From: BCD1 sp942492125
GTDB lineage: Bacteria; Bacteroidota; Bacteroidia; Chitinophagales; Saprospiraceae
Assembly (NCBI GenBank): GCA_942492125.1
Contig: CALODM010000031.1
Location: 372,001-436,000, forward strand
Length of the DNA stretch: 64,000 bases
Direction of reading: 5' to 3'
Below the pieces are notes generated by a model. That model did no database searches. It worked only from the letters and a program-made list of their open reading frames with translations, and had not been told where the DNA came from. A program made the position numbers and the translations under genes. Shown one piece after another: positions 36,789-45,720 of this stretch. Numbering within the stretch: position 1 is the first letter of the stretch; each line of letters opens with the position of its first letter.

Positions 36789-38924
36789 TTATCCTACCAA
36801 TTCCAGAAATTCATCTTCTGTGAGTATTTGGATCGTGCCGACAGCCTGCGCCTTTTTGAGTTTGGAACCGGCTTTTTCACCAACCACAAGAATAGATAGT
36901 TTCGAGCTTACAGCACTGATATTCCGGGCTCCAGCAGCTTCTGCTTTCATCTGAGCTTCCTTGCGGCTCATCTTCTCCAGGGTACCTGTGAAAAGAATGG
37001 TTTTCCCGGCCAAAGGAGCGTCTGCTGAAATTTCCCTGGGTTTATCTGCTTCAGTTTGTTTCAGATTCACGCCAAAGGATTCCATTTTTTTCAACATCTC
37101 CACGTTGCGTTCTTCGGCGAAGAATTGCATCACGTTCTCGGCCACTTTGGGTCCCACATCTTTTATGTTGGTGAAATCTTCTTCTGTCCAGTTGCAAAGG
37201 TCCAGCACATGGTTGATTTCCTGAGCCAACAATTTGGAGACCTTTTTTCCCAGGTGGTGAATGGCCAAACTGTGGAGCACCCGATAGACAGGACTTTGTC
37301 TGGCCTTTTCGATAGCTTCCTTCAGGTTATCCGCAGATTTTTGACCAAAGCCTTCCAGTTGGCCTATCTTTTCATAGTCGAGATTGTACACATCGGCAAT
37401 GTTCCGGATCCAGCCCAATTCATAAAAACGTTCGACAATGGATTTCCCCATACCATCGATATTCATCGCAGGCTTGGAAACGTGGAAAATGATCCGCTGT
37501 AAATCCTGGGCGCCACACACGCAAATGGGACAGCGCCAGGCGGCTTCGCCTTCTGTGCGCACCAGTTTCACGGGAGTCTCCGTATCATTAACCGGGCAGA
37601 ATTCCGGAAATATGATCTTTTGTTCACTGCCATCCCGCAATTCGGGCATGGCTTTGACGATATACGGGATCACATCTCCTGCCCGTTCGATCAAAACCGT
37701 ATCGTTGAGATGGAGATCTTTTTCTTCGATAAAGTCCGCATTGTGCAGTGAAATGGAAGAGATCGTCACTCCGGCCAGCGGCACAGGAGCCACTTTAGCC
37801 ACCGGGGTTATGGAACCGATCTTGCCTACCTGGTATTCGACATTTTCGAGTTTGGTGGTCGCTTGCTTGGCTCTGAATTTAAACGCGATGGCCCAGCGCG
37901 GATGGTGACTGGTATACCCTGCACGTTCCTGCAATTCACGGCTGTTCACTTTTACTACCATGCCGTCGATCTCGTATTCATAGGAGTCGCGCCGTTCTTC
38001 CCACTTCAGGCAAAAATCGATCGCTTCCCGGATATTCTTACAAACTGCCCTTTCTGAAACAGGTACTTTAAAACCGATGGTCGATAAAAATTCCAGGCTG
38101 TCATCATGGGTGGCAAAATGTTCCAGACCATCTTTACCTTGATCATCCACCGCATAACCCAAGGTATAAATGAAAGCTTCCAGGTTTCGCCTGGCAACTT
38201 CCCGCGGATCCTTCATTCTCAGGCCACCCGTTGCCGCATTCCTGGCATTGGCAAAAACCATCTCATTGGCCTGGCTGCGCTCTTTATTCATGGCTTCAAA
38301 ACGATCTTTGCGGATCAGGACTTCACCACGCACTTCGACCTTGTTGATGCCTTCTTTTGAAAATGCTGCTTTTAAAGGAATCGAATAGATGGCTTTGGCA
38401 TTATTGGTGATCTCATCTCCCACAGTACCATTGCCGCGGGTAGCGCCTCTCACCAGCATATCTTTTTCATAGACCAGGGCAATGGAACCACCGTCAAATT
38501 TAGGTTCCACAGCATATTCGATATCCGCATTTTCATCCAGGTTCAGGAGTCGCTTGATCTGCTGATCAAAATCAATGAGGTCTTCGGCATTATAAGAATT
38601 GCCTAAAGACAACATGGGTGTCAGGTGCTCCACAGAAGGAAAATCAGAGGTCAGGTCAGCAGATACACGTTGGGTGGGAGAGTCCGGTGTCACCCATTCC
38701 GGATGAGCCGTTTCGATCGCCTCGAGTTGTTTGAACAGGGTATCATATTCGAAATCACTGACAATGGGATCGTTGAGAATATAGTAGCGCCACTCGTGGT
38801 AGGTGATCAATTCACGAAGATCAGACAACTGATCCTGTGCGGGTTGTTGTCTTTGAGGGCTATTGTCATGCAAATAAGCTTTGGACAAATCGTAAAGCGC
38901 CTTTTGAGTTTCTTTTTTGTACAT
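36789..38924 (-). CDS. ligA: NAD-dependent DNA ligase LigA
   Basis: 711 residues from the ATG at 38924 (MYKKETQKALYDLSKAYL); the frame is open further up to 39071, but that part is not ligase-like. The adenylation lysine is K142 in EPKFDGGS. Domains in order: Ia/adenylation (to about 360), OB fold, zinc finger, helix-hairpin-helix (GFGQKSADNL, DVGPKVAENV) and a C-terminal BRCT domain (about 630-711, LAGKTILFTGTLEKMSRKEA). The zinc finger is remodelled: the first pair reads CPVN and the second part RCPICVCGAQ, so four cysteines remain but with altered spacing. It seals nicks in replication and repair. It is divergent from the GNAT gene. Confidence 0.96.
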   Translation of the reverse strand: MYKKETQKALYDLSKAYLHDNSPQRQQPAQDQLSDLRELITYHEWRYYILNDPIVSDFEYDTLFKQLEAIETAHPEWVTPDSPTQRVSADLTSDFPSVEHLTPMLSLGNSYNAEDLIDFDQQIKRLLNLDENADIEYAVEPKFDGGSIALVYEKDMLVRGATRGNGTVGDEITNNAKAIYSIPLKAAFSKEGINKVEVRGEVLIRKDRFEAMNKERSQANEMVFANARNAATGGLRMKDPREVARRNLEAFIYTLGYAVDDQGKDGLEHFATHDDSLEFLSTIGFKVPVSERAVCKNIREAIDFCLKWEERRDSYEYEIDGMVVKVNSRELQERAGYTSHHPRWAIAFKFRAKQATTKLENVEYQVGKIGSITPVAKVAPVPLAGVTISSISLHNADFIEEKDLHLNDTVLIERAGDVIPYIVKAMPELRDGSEQKIIFPEFCPVNDTETPVKLVRTEGEAAWRCPICVCGAQDLQRIIFHVSKPAMNIDGMGKSIVERFYELGWIRNIADVYNLDYEKIGQLEGFGQKSADNLKEAIEKARQSPVYRVLHSLAIHHLGKKVSKLLAQEINHVLDLCNWTEEDFTNIKDVGPKVAENVMQFFAEERNVEMLKKMESFGVNLKQTEADKPREISADAPLAGKTILFTGTLEKMSRKEAQMKAEAAGARNISAVSSKLSILVVGEKAGSKLKKAQAVGTIQILTEDEFLELVG

Positions 38925-39112
38925 ATTTGTGCCGGAGATGTTCGTTGCGAAGTTAGGGAAGATTTTTGGGAATAAAATGTAATAGAACACTGATGTTACG
39001 GATTTAGCGGATGAGAACGGATATTTAGGTAGTGAAAGGCGAAACCTTTGGGAAGATATGAAGCATAGCAAAAAGGTTTTGCCTTAACATGGCTTTAGGT
39101 TATTTTTACAAT

Positions 39113-39634
39113 ATGAGAATTATAAAAATTCGTATAGCCAATACAAAGGACGCCCAATGCATCGCTTTATTGGGGCGCACCACCGTTACGGAAACCTTTG
39201 GCCATCTGTTCAGTGACAAAAATGATCTGATGGCATATTATGAACGAACTTTTTCGGTGGCCAAGATCAGCAGCAGTATGCAGAAGCCTAATAATGTCTT
39301 TTTTATGGCTTTTGCAGATGAATTACCGGTAGGGTACGGAAAACTAAAACTGGATAGCCAGTCCAGTTTTTTAGCGGGTAAAAATGTATGTCAGCTTCAG
39401 AAAATCTATGTACTAAAAGATTTTCTCTCCATGAAAATTGGCTTGCAGCTACAAACTAAAATGATTGAAACAGCCGTTAAAGCCCAATACGATGAAATCT
39501 GGTTATCCGTTTTACATACCAACGAGCGAGCCAAAAGGTTTTATCAAAAAAATGGCTTCCGTCAAATCGGAGAACATGATTTTTCGATAGGAAAGGAGGA
39601 GTTTCTTTTTCATGTGCTATCTAAAAAACTTTAA
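39113..39634 (+). CDS. GNAT family N-acetyltransferase
   Basis: 173 residues from the ATG at 39113 (MRIIKIRIANTKDAQCI); an in-frame ATG at 39089 would add eight residues. The N-terminal IRIANTKDAQCIALLG strand-helix is typical of GNAT enzymes. The acetyl-CoA-binding region is LQKIYVLKDFLSMKIGLQLQTKMIE (about 98-122), where the usual RxxGxG/A loop is degenerate (LSMKIG). It continues with WLSVLHTNERAKRFYQKNGFRQIGEHDF, the conserved NxxAxxFYxKxGF motif. The acceptor is unknown. It is separated by 3 bp from a small secreted protein gene. Confidence 0.88.
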   Translation: MRIIKIRIANTKDAQCIALLGRTTVTETFGHLFSDKNDLMAYYERTFSVAKISSSMQKPNNVFFMAFADELPVGYGKLKLDSQSSFLAGKNVCQLQKIYVLKDFLSMKIGLQLQTKMIETAVKAQYDEIWLSVLHTNERAKRFYQKNGFRQIGEHDFSIGKEEFLFHVLSKKL

Positions 39635-39637
39635 TTC

Positions 39638-39985
39638 ATGCAGCAATCGACGTTCATTAAAATAACCTTCCTGTTGCCAATACTCTTCCTGACCGGATTA
39701 CTCTCTGCACAATCCATCTCGGAGGAGAAGGTTATCCAACTCGAAGCCAAATACTATTGCCAATGTAATAAGTCTTTCCAAAAAGAAAAGAAGAATAGCG
39801 ACGCCGGTCTTTTTAGCGGATCAAAAGTCGATTTCAGTTTTGAGGATTGCCTGGCTGGAAAAAGGAAGAAAAAAGTCGATGCCTACCTTGGCAAACTGGA
39901 TGAAAAGGAAGCTAAAAAGTTCCGCAAAAAGGTAAAAAAGGCGATCAAGGAAAAATGTCCGGAAGCTCCTGTAAGGCACTATTGA
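39638..39985 (+). CDS. Small secreted hypothetical protein with cysteines
   Basis: 115 residues with a signal peptide (cleavage likely after ...LTGLLSA near residue 24). The mature part is short, strongly basic (KRKKKVDAY, KKFRKKVKKAIKEK) and has four cysteines (CQCNKS, EDC, EKC), which may form two disulfides. No family recognised. It starts 3 bp after the GNAT stop, so it is probably in the same transcript. Confidence 0.65.
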   Translation: MQQSTFIKITFLLPILFLTGLLSAQSISEEKVIQLEAKYYCQCNKSFQKEKKNSDAGLFSGSKVDFSFEDCLAGKRKKKVDAYLGKLDEKEAKKFRKKVKKAIKEKCPEAPVRHY

Positions 39986-40284
39986 AAAGGGGTTGGGTTG
40001 TTTGTAGAACGATGCTGTTAAATGCAGTACGAGTGCTTCTGAGCCTTATAGATATTTTAGCTTTTTTATCGTCAGTAATGAGACTGTTCAAAGTTCAAAT
40101 TGTTATTGATTATCAAGGATTTATTGATTGCAGACACCCATAATTGAATAATCCCCAAATTAATATTTTTTGTTTTTAACCCTTTTGAAAAACCTTTTCA
40201 AACCCAAGGGCTCTATCGTTTGTTTATACAGGAGAGACCGTTAAAAACAATATTGTAATATTTCATTCAAATAAAAACAGGAAT
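39986..40284. other. Intergenic region without a recognisable gene
   Basis: Nothing with coding character or a convincing hairpin was seen. A short frame at 39955-40143 overlaps the previous gene and lacks features. It should contain the DUF302 promoter. Confidence 0.45.
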
Positions 40285-40677
40285 ATGGCTTATTATTTCA
40301 ACAAAGTTCTAAATACAAAAGACTTTGATAAGGCTATTGAGCAGGTAACCGAAGCATTAAAAAAAGAAGGTTTCGGTATTCTTAACGAGATTGACCTTCA
40401 GGCTACATTAAAGAAAAAAATTGACGCAGATATCAACCGCTACAAAATACTGGGAGCCTGTAACCCGCAATTCGCCTATAAAGCAGTGCAAAAAGAAAAC
40501 AAAATCGGGGTTTTTCTCCCATGTAATGTCATCGTACAAGAACACAATAACGGCGCCATTGAAGTTTCCGCCGTCGATCCGATAGCCTCAATGACGTCGG
40601 TACAAAATGAAGACCTGGGAGAAATTGCCACTGAAATACAAAACAAGTTAAAACGCTTTATTGAAAATATATCCTAA
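40285..40677 (+). CDS. DUF302 domain protein
   Basis: 130-residue cytoplasmic protein. The DUF302 pattern is clear: FDKAIEQVTEALKKEGFGILNEIDLQATLKKKI, YKILGACNPQFAYKAVQKENKIGVFLPCNVIVQE and VDPIASM. The GACNP and LPCNV cysteines are conserved in this family, which has an unusual alpha/beta fold and no established biochemical role, though links to sulfur or redox metabolism have been suggested. It stands alone with its own upstream region; a decayed T9SS tail lies just downstream on the other strand. Confidence 0.9.
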   Translation: MAYYFNKVLNTKDFDKAIEQVTEALKKEGFGILNEIDLQATLKKKIDADINRYKILGACNPQFAYKAVQKENKIGVFLPCNVIVQEHNNGAIEVSAVDPIASMTSVQNEDLGEIATEIQNKLKRFIENIS

Positions 40678-40718
40678 AAGCGCTGCTGGCATTCCTGTAT
40701 GAGCCAGCAGCTTCCGTT

Positions 40719-40928
40719 TTATATCTTTACAAACTTTATCAACCTGAGTTTTCCGTTTGGCAAATGTAGCCTCAGGTAATACATTCCATTGACGAAAGCG
40801 GAGACGTCCACTTCAGTCATTTCGGAATTGAGCGTTCCATTTGGCAGGAGTTTACCTGGTGGGGTAAACAACTGAAATTGAAGTATTTCCCGGGATGATT
40901 TAATACTGGCATTTTTGCTGATTTTCCT
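40719..40928 (-). pseudogene. Orphan T9SS C-terminal sorting-domain remnant
   Basis: The minus strand reads 69 codons without a start, ending at a stop at 40721-40719. The translation includes SSREILQFQLFTPPGKLLPNG, then EVDVSAFVNGMYYLRL and ends with GKLRLIKFVKI. This is the typical end of a T9SS type A sorting domain (QFxLFxxxGKL..., VxxFVxGMYYLRL..., KFVKI). The passenger protein is gone: upstream is a stop codon and then the divergent serine-hydrolase gene. It is a leftover of a deleted secreted-protein gene. Confidence 0.7.
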
Positions 40929-40967
40929 TTAATTTGGAATATTGCCCTTATCAAAAATACCCCTGTC

Positions 40968-42491
40968 ATGAAAAAACGATTATTTATACTTTCCTTCCCG
41001 ATTTTTGTACTTTCATTCCTGCCATCAGGTGCCCAAACCATTGAAAATAAAATTGAGCAAATACGATCCGAACACGACCTCATGGGCGGGGTTGTGACCA
41101 TTTTTTGTGGTGACGAGGTAGTGACCAATGTACCCTTTGGCATTGCTGACCTTGACAGAGGGATACCCGTGACGGATAGCACCATGTTTCGCATTGCCAG
41201 TGTCTCCAAGATGGTGACGACCATTGCGCTATTGCAGTTGTACGATCAAGGTTTGTTTTCCCTCGATCAGGATATTGGTGAATTGCTTGAATTCCCTGTC
41301 AGAAACCCCAACTACCCCGAAACACCCATTACCCCGAGAATGGTTCTTTCGCATACTTCCAGCATAGATGAAGGAGAAACTTATTTCAGCTTTTATTCGG
41401 CAACCTTCAACCAGACCCCTATTCCCAATCTAAGTGAGTTTTTGACTCCCGATGGAAGTTTTTATTCCGAAAGTCAATTCTTAATGGCCGAACCCGGCAC
41501 TTATTACACTTATTCCAATATCAATTTTGATATAGCGGGTACGCTGGTGGAAAAATTGAGTGGAATTCGGTTTGACAACTATTGCCGTGAACACATTTTG
41601 ATTCCGCTTGGAATTGCCGGAAGTTTTAATGTTAATGATATCAGCAACCTGGACAACCTTGGGGTTCTTTACAAAAAATTAAATGGTATCTGGATTCCTC
41701 AGAATGACAATTACCAGGGCATTGCTCCCGGGGAAGGCAATTTGACCGGATACATCCCTGGTACCAATGCCACACGGTGTGGACCGGATGGAGGGCTGCG
41801 GATATCCGGGGAGGATATGGCGAAAATAATGAGAGCCCTGATGCACCAGGGGACCTATGACGGAACTGCTATTTTACAGGACACTACCGTCAACTTAATG
41901 TTGTCCGACCAATGGACCTATAATGGCAGCAACGGACCCAGTTCTTTTTATTGCAGTTTTAGAAGTTACGGGCTGGGAATTCACCGGTATACTCCAGCCT
42001 TTGATTGTGATGCAGTACTTAGCGGTAGTTCGGAGATGTTTGGCCATACCGGATCAGTGGCCGGACTCATAAGTTATGCTTATATTGATACGATCAGGAA
42101 TATTGGATTTGTTTTCATGACCAACGGCTGTGGCGTGGGATATGAATATGAATTTGGCTCTGCATATTCCACCATGAGCAGAAAAATTTTTGAAGTTGTG
42201 GAAGAAGAGTTGGTCAATGCAGGGTGTGTAATCAGTGCTGTCTTGTCAACAGAAACACTACCCATGGTTAATTTATTTCCAAATCCGACAAGTTCGGAAC
42301 TCCATGTAACGGTTTCCGAAAAACTTATCGATGCTTCGTATAAAATAACGAATGTACAAGGACAAGTTTTTGTTTCAGGGGTGGCCAATGCCGTTGACTT
42401 TGCTTTAGATCTTTCTTCACTGCCTCCGGGTATGTATTTTTTCCTGACAGGTGACGCGAACAATAGGGCTTTCAAGATCGTTAAGCAATAA
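40968..42491 (+). CDS. Secreted serine hydrolase (beta-lactamase/PBP class C fold) with T9SS sorting domain
   Basis: 507 residues. A signal peptide (to about residue 22) is followed by a class C beta-lactamase-like domain (PF00144) with catalytic SVSK at Ser78-Lys81, YSN in YYTYSNINFDIAG near 180-190, and a GHTGS motif near 360. The C-terminal 75 residues form a T9SS type A sorting domain (NLFPNPTSSELHVTV ... LSSLPPGMYFFLTGD ... FKIVKQ). The product is therefore exported to the surface or medium by the type IX system. Members of this fold act as esterases, D-aminopeptidases or transpeptidase-like enzymes; a true beta-lactamase role is unlikely. DUF429 follows 5 bp later. Confidence 0.93.
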   Translation: MKKRLFILSFPIFVLSFLPSGAQTIENKIEQIRSEHDLMGGVVTIFCGDEVVTNVPFGIADLDRGIPVTDSTMFRIASVSKMVTTIALLQLYDQGLFSLDQDIGELLEFPVRNPNYPETPITPRMVLSHTSSIDEGETYFSFYSATFNQTPIPNLSEFLTPDGSFYSESQFLMAEPGTYYTYSNINFDIAGTLVEKLSGIRFDNYCREHILIPLGIAGSFNVNDISNLDNLGVLYKKLNGIWIPQNDNYQGIAPGEGNLTGYIPGTNATRCGPDGGLRISGEDMAKIMRALMHQGTYDGTAILQDTTVNLMLSDQWTYNGSNGPSSFYCSFRSYGLGIHRYTPAFDCDAVLSGSSEMFGHTGSVAGLISYAYIDTIRNIGFVFMTNGCGVGYEYEFGSAYSTMSRKIFEVVEEELVNAGCVISAVLSTETLPMVNLFPNPTSSELHVTVSEKLIDASYKITNVQGQVFVSGVANAVDFALDLSSLPPGMYFFLTGDANNRAFKIVKQ

Positions 42492-42496
42492 AAAAC

Positions 42497-43222
42497 ATGG
42501 CTATCGCGGGAATAGATGGATGTAAACAAGGCTGGTTGATGGTTAAATACAAAAATGACCAATATCGTTTTGCCGTTTATGAAAACTTCAAAGCCCTGAT
42601 GAACGCCAACACTGATCTTGAAAGGATTTTCATTGATATTCCCATCGGTTTGAGTTCCAAAGGTTTTACCAGGACCGTTGAAAGTTCTTTGCGAAAGAAA
42701 TTACCAGGGCGGCAATCAACCGTCTTTAACCCTCCATGCCGGGAAGCTTTAGCATTTGATGACTATAATCTGGCTAAAACCGAAAACCTGAAAATAGAAG
42801 GCAAGGGACTTTCCATACAGGCATTTTTTATCAGTAAAAAGATCAAGGACGTTGACGACTTCCTTTTGCAAAACAATCCGGGTTCCCTGCTTTTCGAGAG
42901 TCATCCGGAGTTGTGCTTCAAATATCTCAACCCGGAAAAAAAAGTATTACAAACCAAAAAGGCGACGGCCGAAGGGGCTAAAGAACGATTGGAAATACTC
43001 CTGAAGCATGACAGGAAAATCTTATCCCTATACCAGGATATTTTACGGAACACCAAAAGGAAAGATGTAAAAAAGGATGATATTCTCGATGCTGTTTGTT
43101 TGTGCCTTGCCAGCAAACAGGCAAAGGAAAAAGGACCAGAATTTATCGAAGATGACAATAACAAAGACCTGAAGGGCATCCCGGTCAGGATTGCCTGTTT
43201 CCATAATAAAGGATCCGAATAA
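42497..43222 (+). CDS. DUF429 domain protein
   Basis: 241 residues, cytoplasmic. DUF429 is predicted to have an RNase H-like fold. Its acidic motifs are visible: IAGIDGCKQGW at the N-terminus (Asp7), FIDIPIGLSSKGF near 48-60, FESHPELCF near 135 and KKDDILDAVCLCLASK near 193-208. The combination suggests a metal-dependent nuclease or phosphotransferase, unproven. It is tightly linked to the upstream secreted hydrolase gene (5-bp gap) although the functions seem unrelated. Confidence 0.85.
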   Translation: MAIAGIDGCKQGWLMVKYKNDQYRFAVYENFKALMNANTDLERIFIDIPIGLSSKGFTRTVESSLRKKLPGRQSTVFNPPCREALAFDDYNLAKTENLKIEGKGLSIQAFFISKKIKDVDDFLLQNNPGSLLFESHPELCFKYLNPEKKVLQTKKATAEGAKERLEILLKHDRKILSLYQDILRNTKRKDVKKDDILDAVCLCLASKQAKEKGPEFIEDDNNKDLKGIPVRIACFHNKGSE

Positions 43223-43231
43223 AGGAAGTTT

Positions 43232-44191
43232 TTAGCGAATCTTCAGGAACCCACTTTTGTAAAATTGATCCATCACAATACTGTGCGGTAAAGTTATGGC
43301 AGACAGTAACACCAAAAAAATCAAGGCATAAGAAACCTGGAGCATCCCGAAATAGACCATCAAAACAACTACTGCTCCGAAAAAGATACTTAAGGAGGTG
43401 AAAGGTGCCAGCATCCGGATAAATCCGAAAACAGACAATCCACGTTTTTTAAACCGCAGATATTTAAACTCCTCCACCAAAACCTTGAGCGAGTGTAACA
43501 AAACGAAATATAAGGTAAAACCTATTAGCAAAGGCAGCAGGAAAAAGGAAGCATGAATCAACCCCAGAATTATCATTTCCAGCAGCAGTTTTTCGAAGGG
43601 AATCTTTTTTATCACTGCCGAGTATACCATCAGCAAAACGGCTGTCAACGTACTCAACACCAGTAAAAGAGACAGGATTTCCTGGTCTAGCAAAAGCCCG
43701 AATGATAGCAGGTCCGGGGTCTGATTGACAACAGCAGATATTTCTGTAAAGTGGTAAGAGATCAATCCCAGCAAAATGGAAGCACCCCAGGCAGCATTCA
43801 ATACGAGGGATATTTTCCCGGGAATTTCCGTGAAATCAGAAAACTGGGATTGTCCGAAGTGAACAGCGGAGTTGAGCAGAAAGAAGACCAGGCTGAATAC
43901 AGGCAGCCATATCCAAAAGGCGATATTGGTTAGTATCAACCCCAAATAAGCCCCATAAAATAAAAAGGGATTAACTTTTTTACCATCCAGAAACAACACA
44001 TGATCCACTGCCCCGTGGGGGATACCTACCAAAACCACCAGAATGGCTGCAGCGAAAATTTCCACAGATTCATCGATTTGTCCGATCCCGGAGAAAAGTG
44101 AGATCAGCAACAGAAAAAGTCCGTAAAAAATAAACTGTATCCTGGTCACAAGAATTGGTTTTAAATGGTAAGGGGCATATCCTTCGATCAA
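43232..44191 (-). CDS. blh: Brp/Blh-type beta-carotene 15,15'-dioxygenase
   Basis: About 319 residues, integral membrane. Blh cleaves beta-carotene to two retinals, the chromophore of the rhodopsin encoded upstream. The family His motifs are present: VGIPHGAVDHVLFLDGK (about 55-72) and LLNSAVHFGQSQFSDF (about 108-123), with a further LPHSIVMDQFY near the C-terminus. About nine hydrophobic segments. The start is uncertain: the frame opens at a TTG at 44191, and a GTG at 44149 (VTRIQFIFYG) is an alternative; the nearby ATG is out of frame. It is 63 bp downstream of the rhodopsin gene on the same strand. No crtB/crtI/crtY cluster is in this window. Confidence 0.92.
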   Translation of the reverse strand: MIEGYAPYHLKPILVTRIQFIFYGLFLLLISLFSGIGQIDESVEIFAAAILVVLVGIPHGAVDHVLFLDGKKVNPFLFYGAYLGLILTNIAFWIWLPVFSLVFFLLNSAVHFGQSQFSDFTEIPGKISLVLNAAWGASILLGLISYHFTEISAVVNQTPDLLSFGLLLDQEILSLLLVLSTLTAVLLMVYSAVIKKIPFEKLLLEMIILGLIHASFFLLPLLIGFTLYFVLLHSLKVLVEEFKYLRFKKRGLSVFGFIRMLAPFTSLSIFFGAVVVLMVYFGMLQVSYALIFLVLLSAITLPHSIVMDQFYKSGFLKIR

Positions 44192-44254
44192 TCAACCATT
44201 GTTGCTAATCCGGATACACCCCTGTTTCATTGTTTAAAGTTGTCTTATGAAAAT

Positions 44255-45001
44255 TTAGGCAGCTTTCAGCTTCGCAGTTTCGGTTGTGGCGATGTAATAA
44301 ACTACAAGACCAAAACCAATCTTGTTGATGGCATCTGCAATATTGTAGAATAAGTCTACAGAACCTGAATCCCATCCGAAAGCTGTATTCAACCATCCAC
44401 CCGGCATACACATGTAACCGATTGGATAGATAGCCCATCCTACCAGTACAAACCAGGCAAGGGTACGTACACCTCTCTTGACAGTCTCATTTTCTGATTT
44501 CGCTGCCAACTGAGCTACTTCTCCAAACCAGGCAGCATACAATACATAGATGTAACCCAGTGTTGAGATGAATCCCCATAATACAGAATGCGTCGTACTT
44601 CCACCTTCAGGATTGAAGGCTTCTCCAATATATCCTGCAACAAGCATCCAGACAGAGGCAATTATTAATTTCCATAATAAGCCCATTTTGGCACCTGCCG
44701 CTTTTGTCAATAAATAAAATTCAACACACATCAACGGAACAGTGAGTGTCCAGTCAATGTACCTCAGTGCAGTCGGATTTTCTCCGGTAGCGAGATAATA
44801 ATCTCTCATGTAAAAATAGTGAACCGCAGCAATACCGGTAATCAAACCTGAAACCAACAAGGACAATTTCCATTTCCCGTCCACTCTGCTTCTTTCAAAG
44901 AAGAAGAAAACGGAAGCTGCCATCATGGCCATATAACCGGTAAAGAAAGTAAAGGCGATCGGATCGTCCTTAGGAATAGCAACAAAGTCTAAGAAAAACA
45001 T
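44255..45001 (-). CDS. Light-driven proton-pumping rhodopsin (proteorhodopsin/xanthorhodopsin type)
   Basis: 248 residues from the ATG at 45001 (MFFLDFVAIPKDDPIAF); the frame extends to 45046. Seven transmembrane helices. Helix C reads RYIDWTLTVPLMCVEF, giving the D-T-E triad Asp83, Thr87, Glu94 of outward proton pumps. The Schiff-base lysine is K227 (ADAINKIGFG), and the counter-ion partner His is H61. The spectral-tuning position has Met91, linked to green absorption in marine Bacteroidota. In helix E, Gly143 (LWGFIST) aligns with the residue that opens a lateral window for a carotenoid antenna in xanthorhodopsin. It uses retinal from the adjacent blh product. Likely benefits survival in light. 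Confidence 0.95.
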   Translation of the reverse strand: MFFLDFVAIPKDDPIAFTFFTGYMAMMAASVFFFFERSRVDGKWKLSLLVSGLITGIAAVHYFYMRDYYLATGENPTALRYIDWTLTVPLMCVEFYLLTKAAGAKMGLLWKLIIASVWMLVAGYIGEAFNPEGGSTTHSVLWGFISTLGYIYVLYAAWFGEVAQLAAKSENETVKRGVRTLAWFVLVGWAIYPIGYMCMPGGWLNTAFGWDSGSVDLFYNIADAINKIGFGLVVYYIATTETAKLKAA

Positions 45002-45085
45002 AATTTTCGTTTTGGTGATCAATAAAATTTCAAAGAAAACGTTCAATAGTTATTTTTTGTTCAAAATTTATTGAAAAAAGTTAAA

Positions 45086-45093
45086 CAAAATTA
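45086..45093 (-). promoter_or_regulatory. Candidate -7 promoter element of the rhodopsin gene
   Basis: On the minus strand TAATTTTG matches the Bacteroidota -7 consensus TAnnTTTG exactly and lies about 85 bp upstream of the rhodopsin start, in the AT-rich divergent region 45002-45311. A -33 partner at normal spacing was not clear. Confidence 0.35.
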
Positions 45094-45311
45094 TCGCTTA
45101 CAATAACTTTTTAGACCATAACAATATGTTGCAATACCAGTTTTTTGAAAAGTTTTAATTGTTACAGAAAGGTTAAATTCACATAAAAGCCTAAAAATCA
45201 ACACTTTAAAATATTTGAGGGATTTAGTGTAAAAAAAACGCCGGATATGAAGATATTTTTTAATTTTTTTAAAAAAAATTCGATTAAATTGAATTCTTAA
45301 AACCATTGAAT

Positions 45312-45719
45312 ATGCATATTTTCAAGTTTATCATGAGTTATGTGCTCACAGCTGTGGTCTTTTTTGCTGTAGATATGTTATGGCTGGGCTTTCTCGCCAA
45401 AGACCTTTATCAAAAATATCTGGGCTCCTTTCTTTCCGATAAGGTCAACTGGACTGCTGCCATCATTTTCTATTTGTTGTTCATTGTGGGGATTTTCATT
45501 TTCGCCATTTACCCTGCGGTACAAAAAGATTCGCCCTGGCAAGCCATTCTGCTGGGAGCACTCTTCGGGTTTTTCACTTACGCAACCTATGACCTGACCA
45601 ATCTGGCTACCCTGAAGGACTGGCCAATCCGCATCGTTTTTATTGACATTACCTGGGGTGCTGTGCTTACCGCCATTGTCAGCATTGCCGGTTTTTACAT
45701 CACCAAATGGATAAATTGA
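45312..45719 (+). CDS. DUF2177 family membrane protein
   Basis: 135 residues from the ATG at 45312; an in-frame TTG lies 6 bp upstream. Four membrane segments. DUF2177 features are clear: VDMLWLGFLAKDLYQKYLG near 17-35, LFGFFTYATYDLTNLATLKDWP near 82-104 and DITWGAVLT. The function is unknown. It is divergent from rhodopsin-blh and is separated by 1 bp from the DUF1295 gene. In several bacteria these two families occur in light-induced (LitR-type) gene sets, which supports a photoprotective or membrane-lipid role here. Confidence 0.88.
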   Translation: MHIFKFIMSYVLTAVVFFAVDMLWLGFLAKDLYQKYLGSFLSDKVNWTAAIIFYLLFIVGIFIFAIYPAVQKDSPWQAILLGALFGFFTYATYDLTNLATLKDWPIRIVFIDITWGAVLTAIVSIAGFYITKWIN

Positions 45720-45720
45720 T

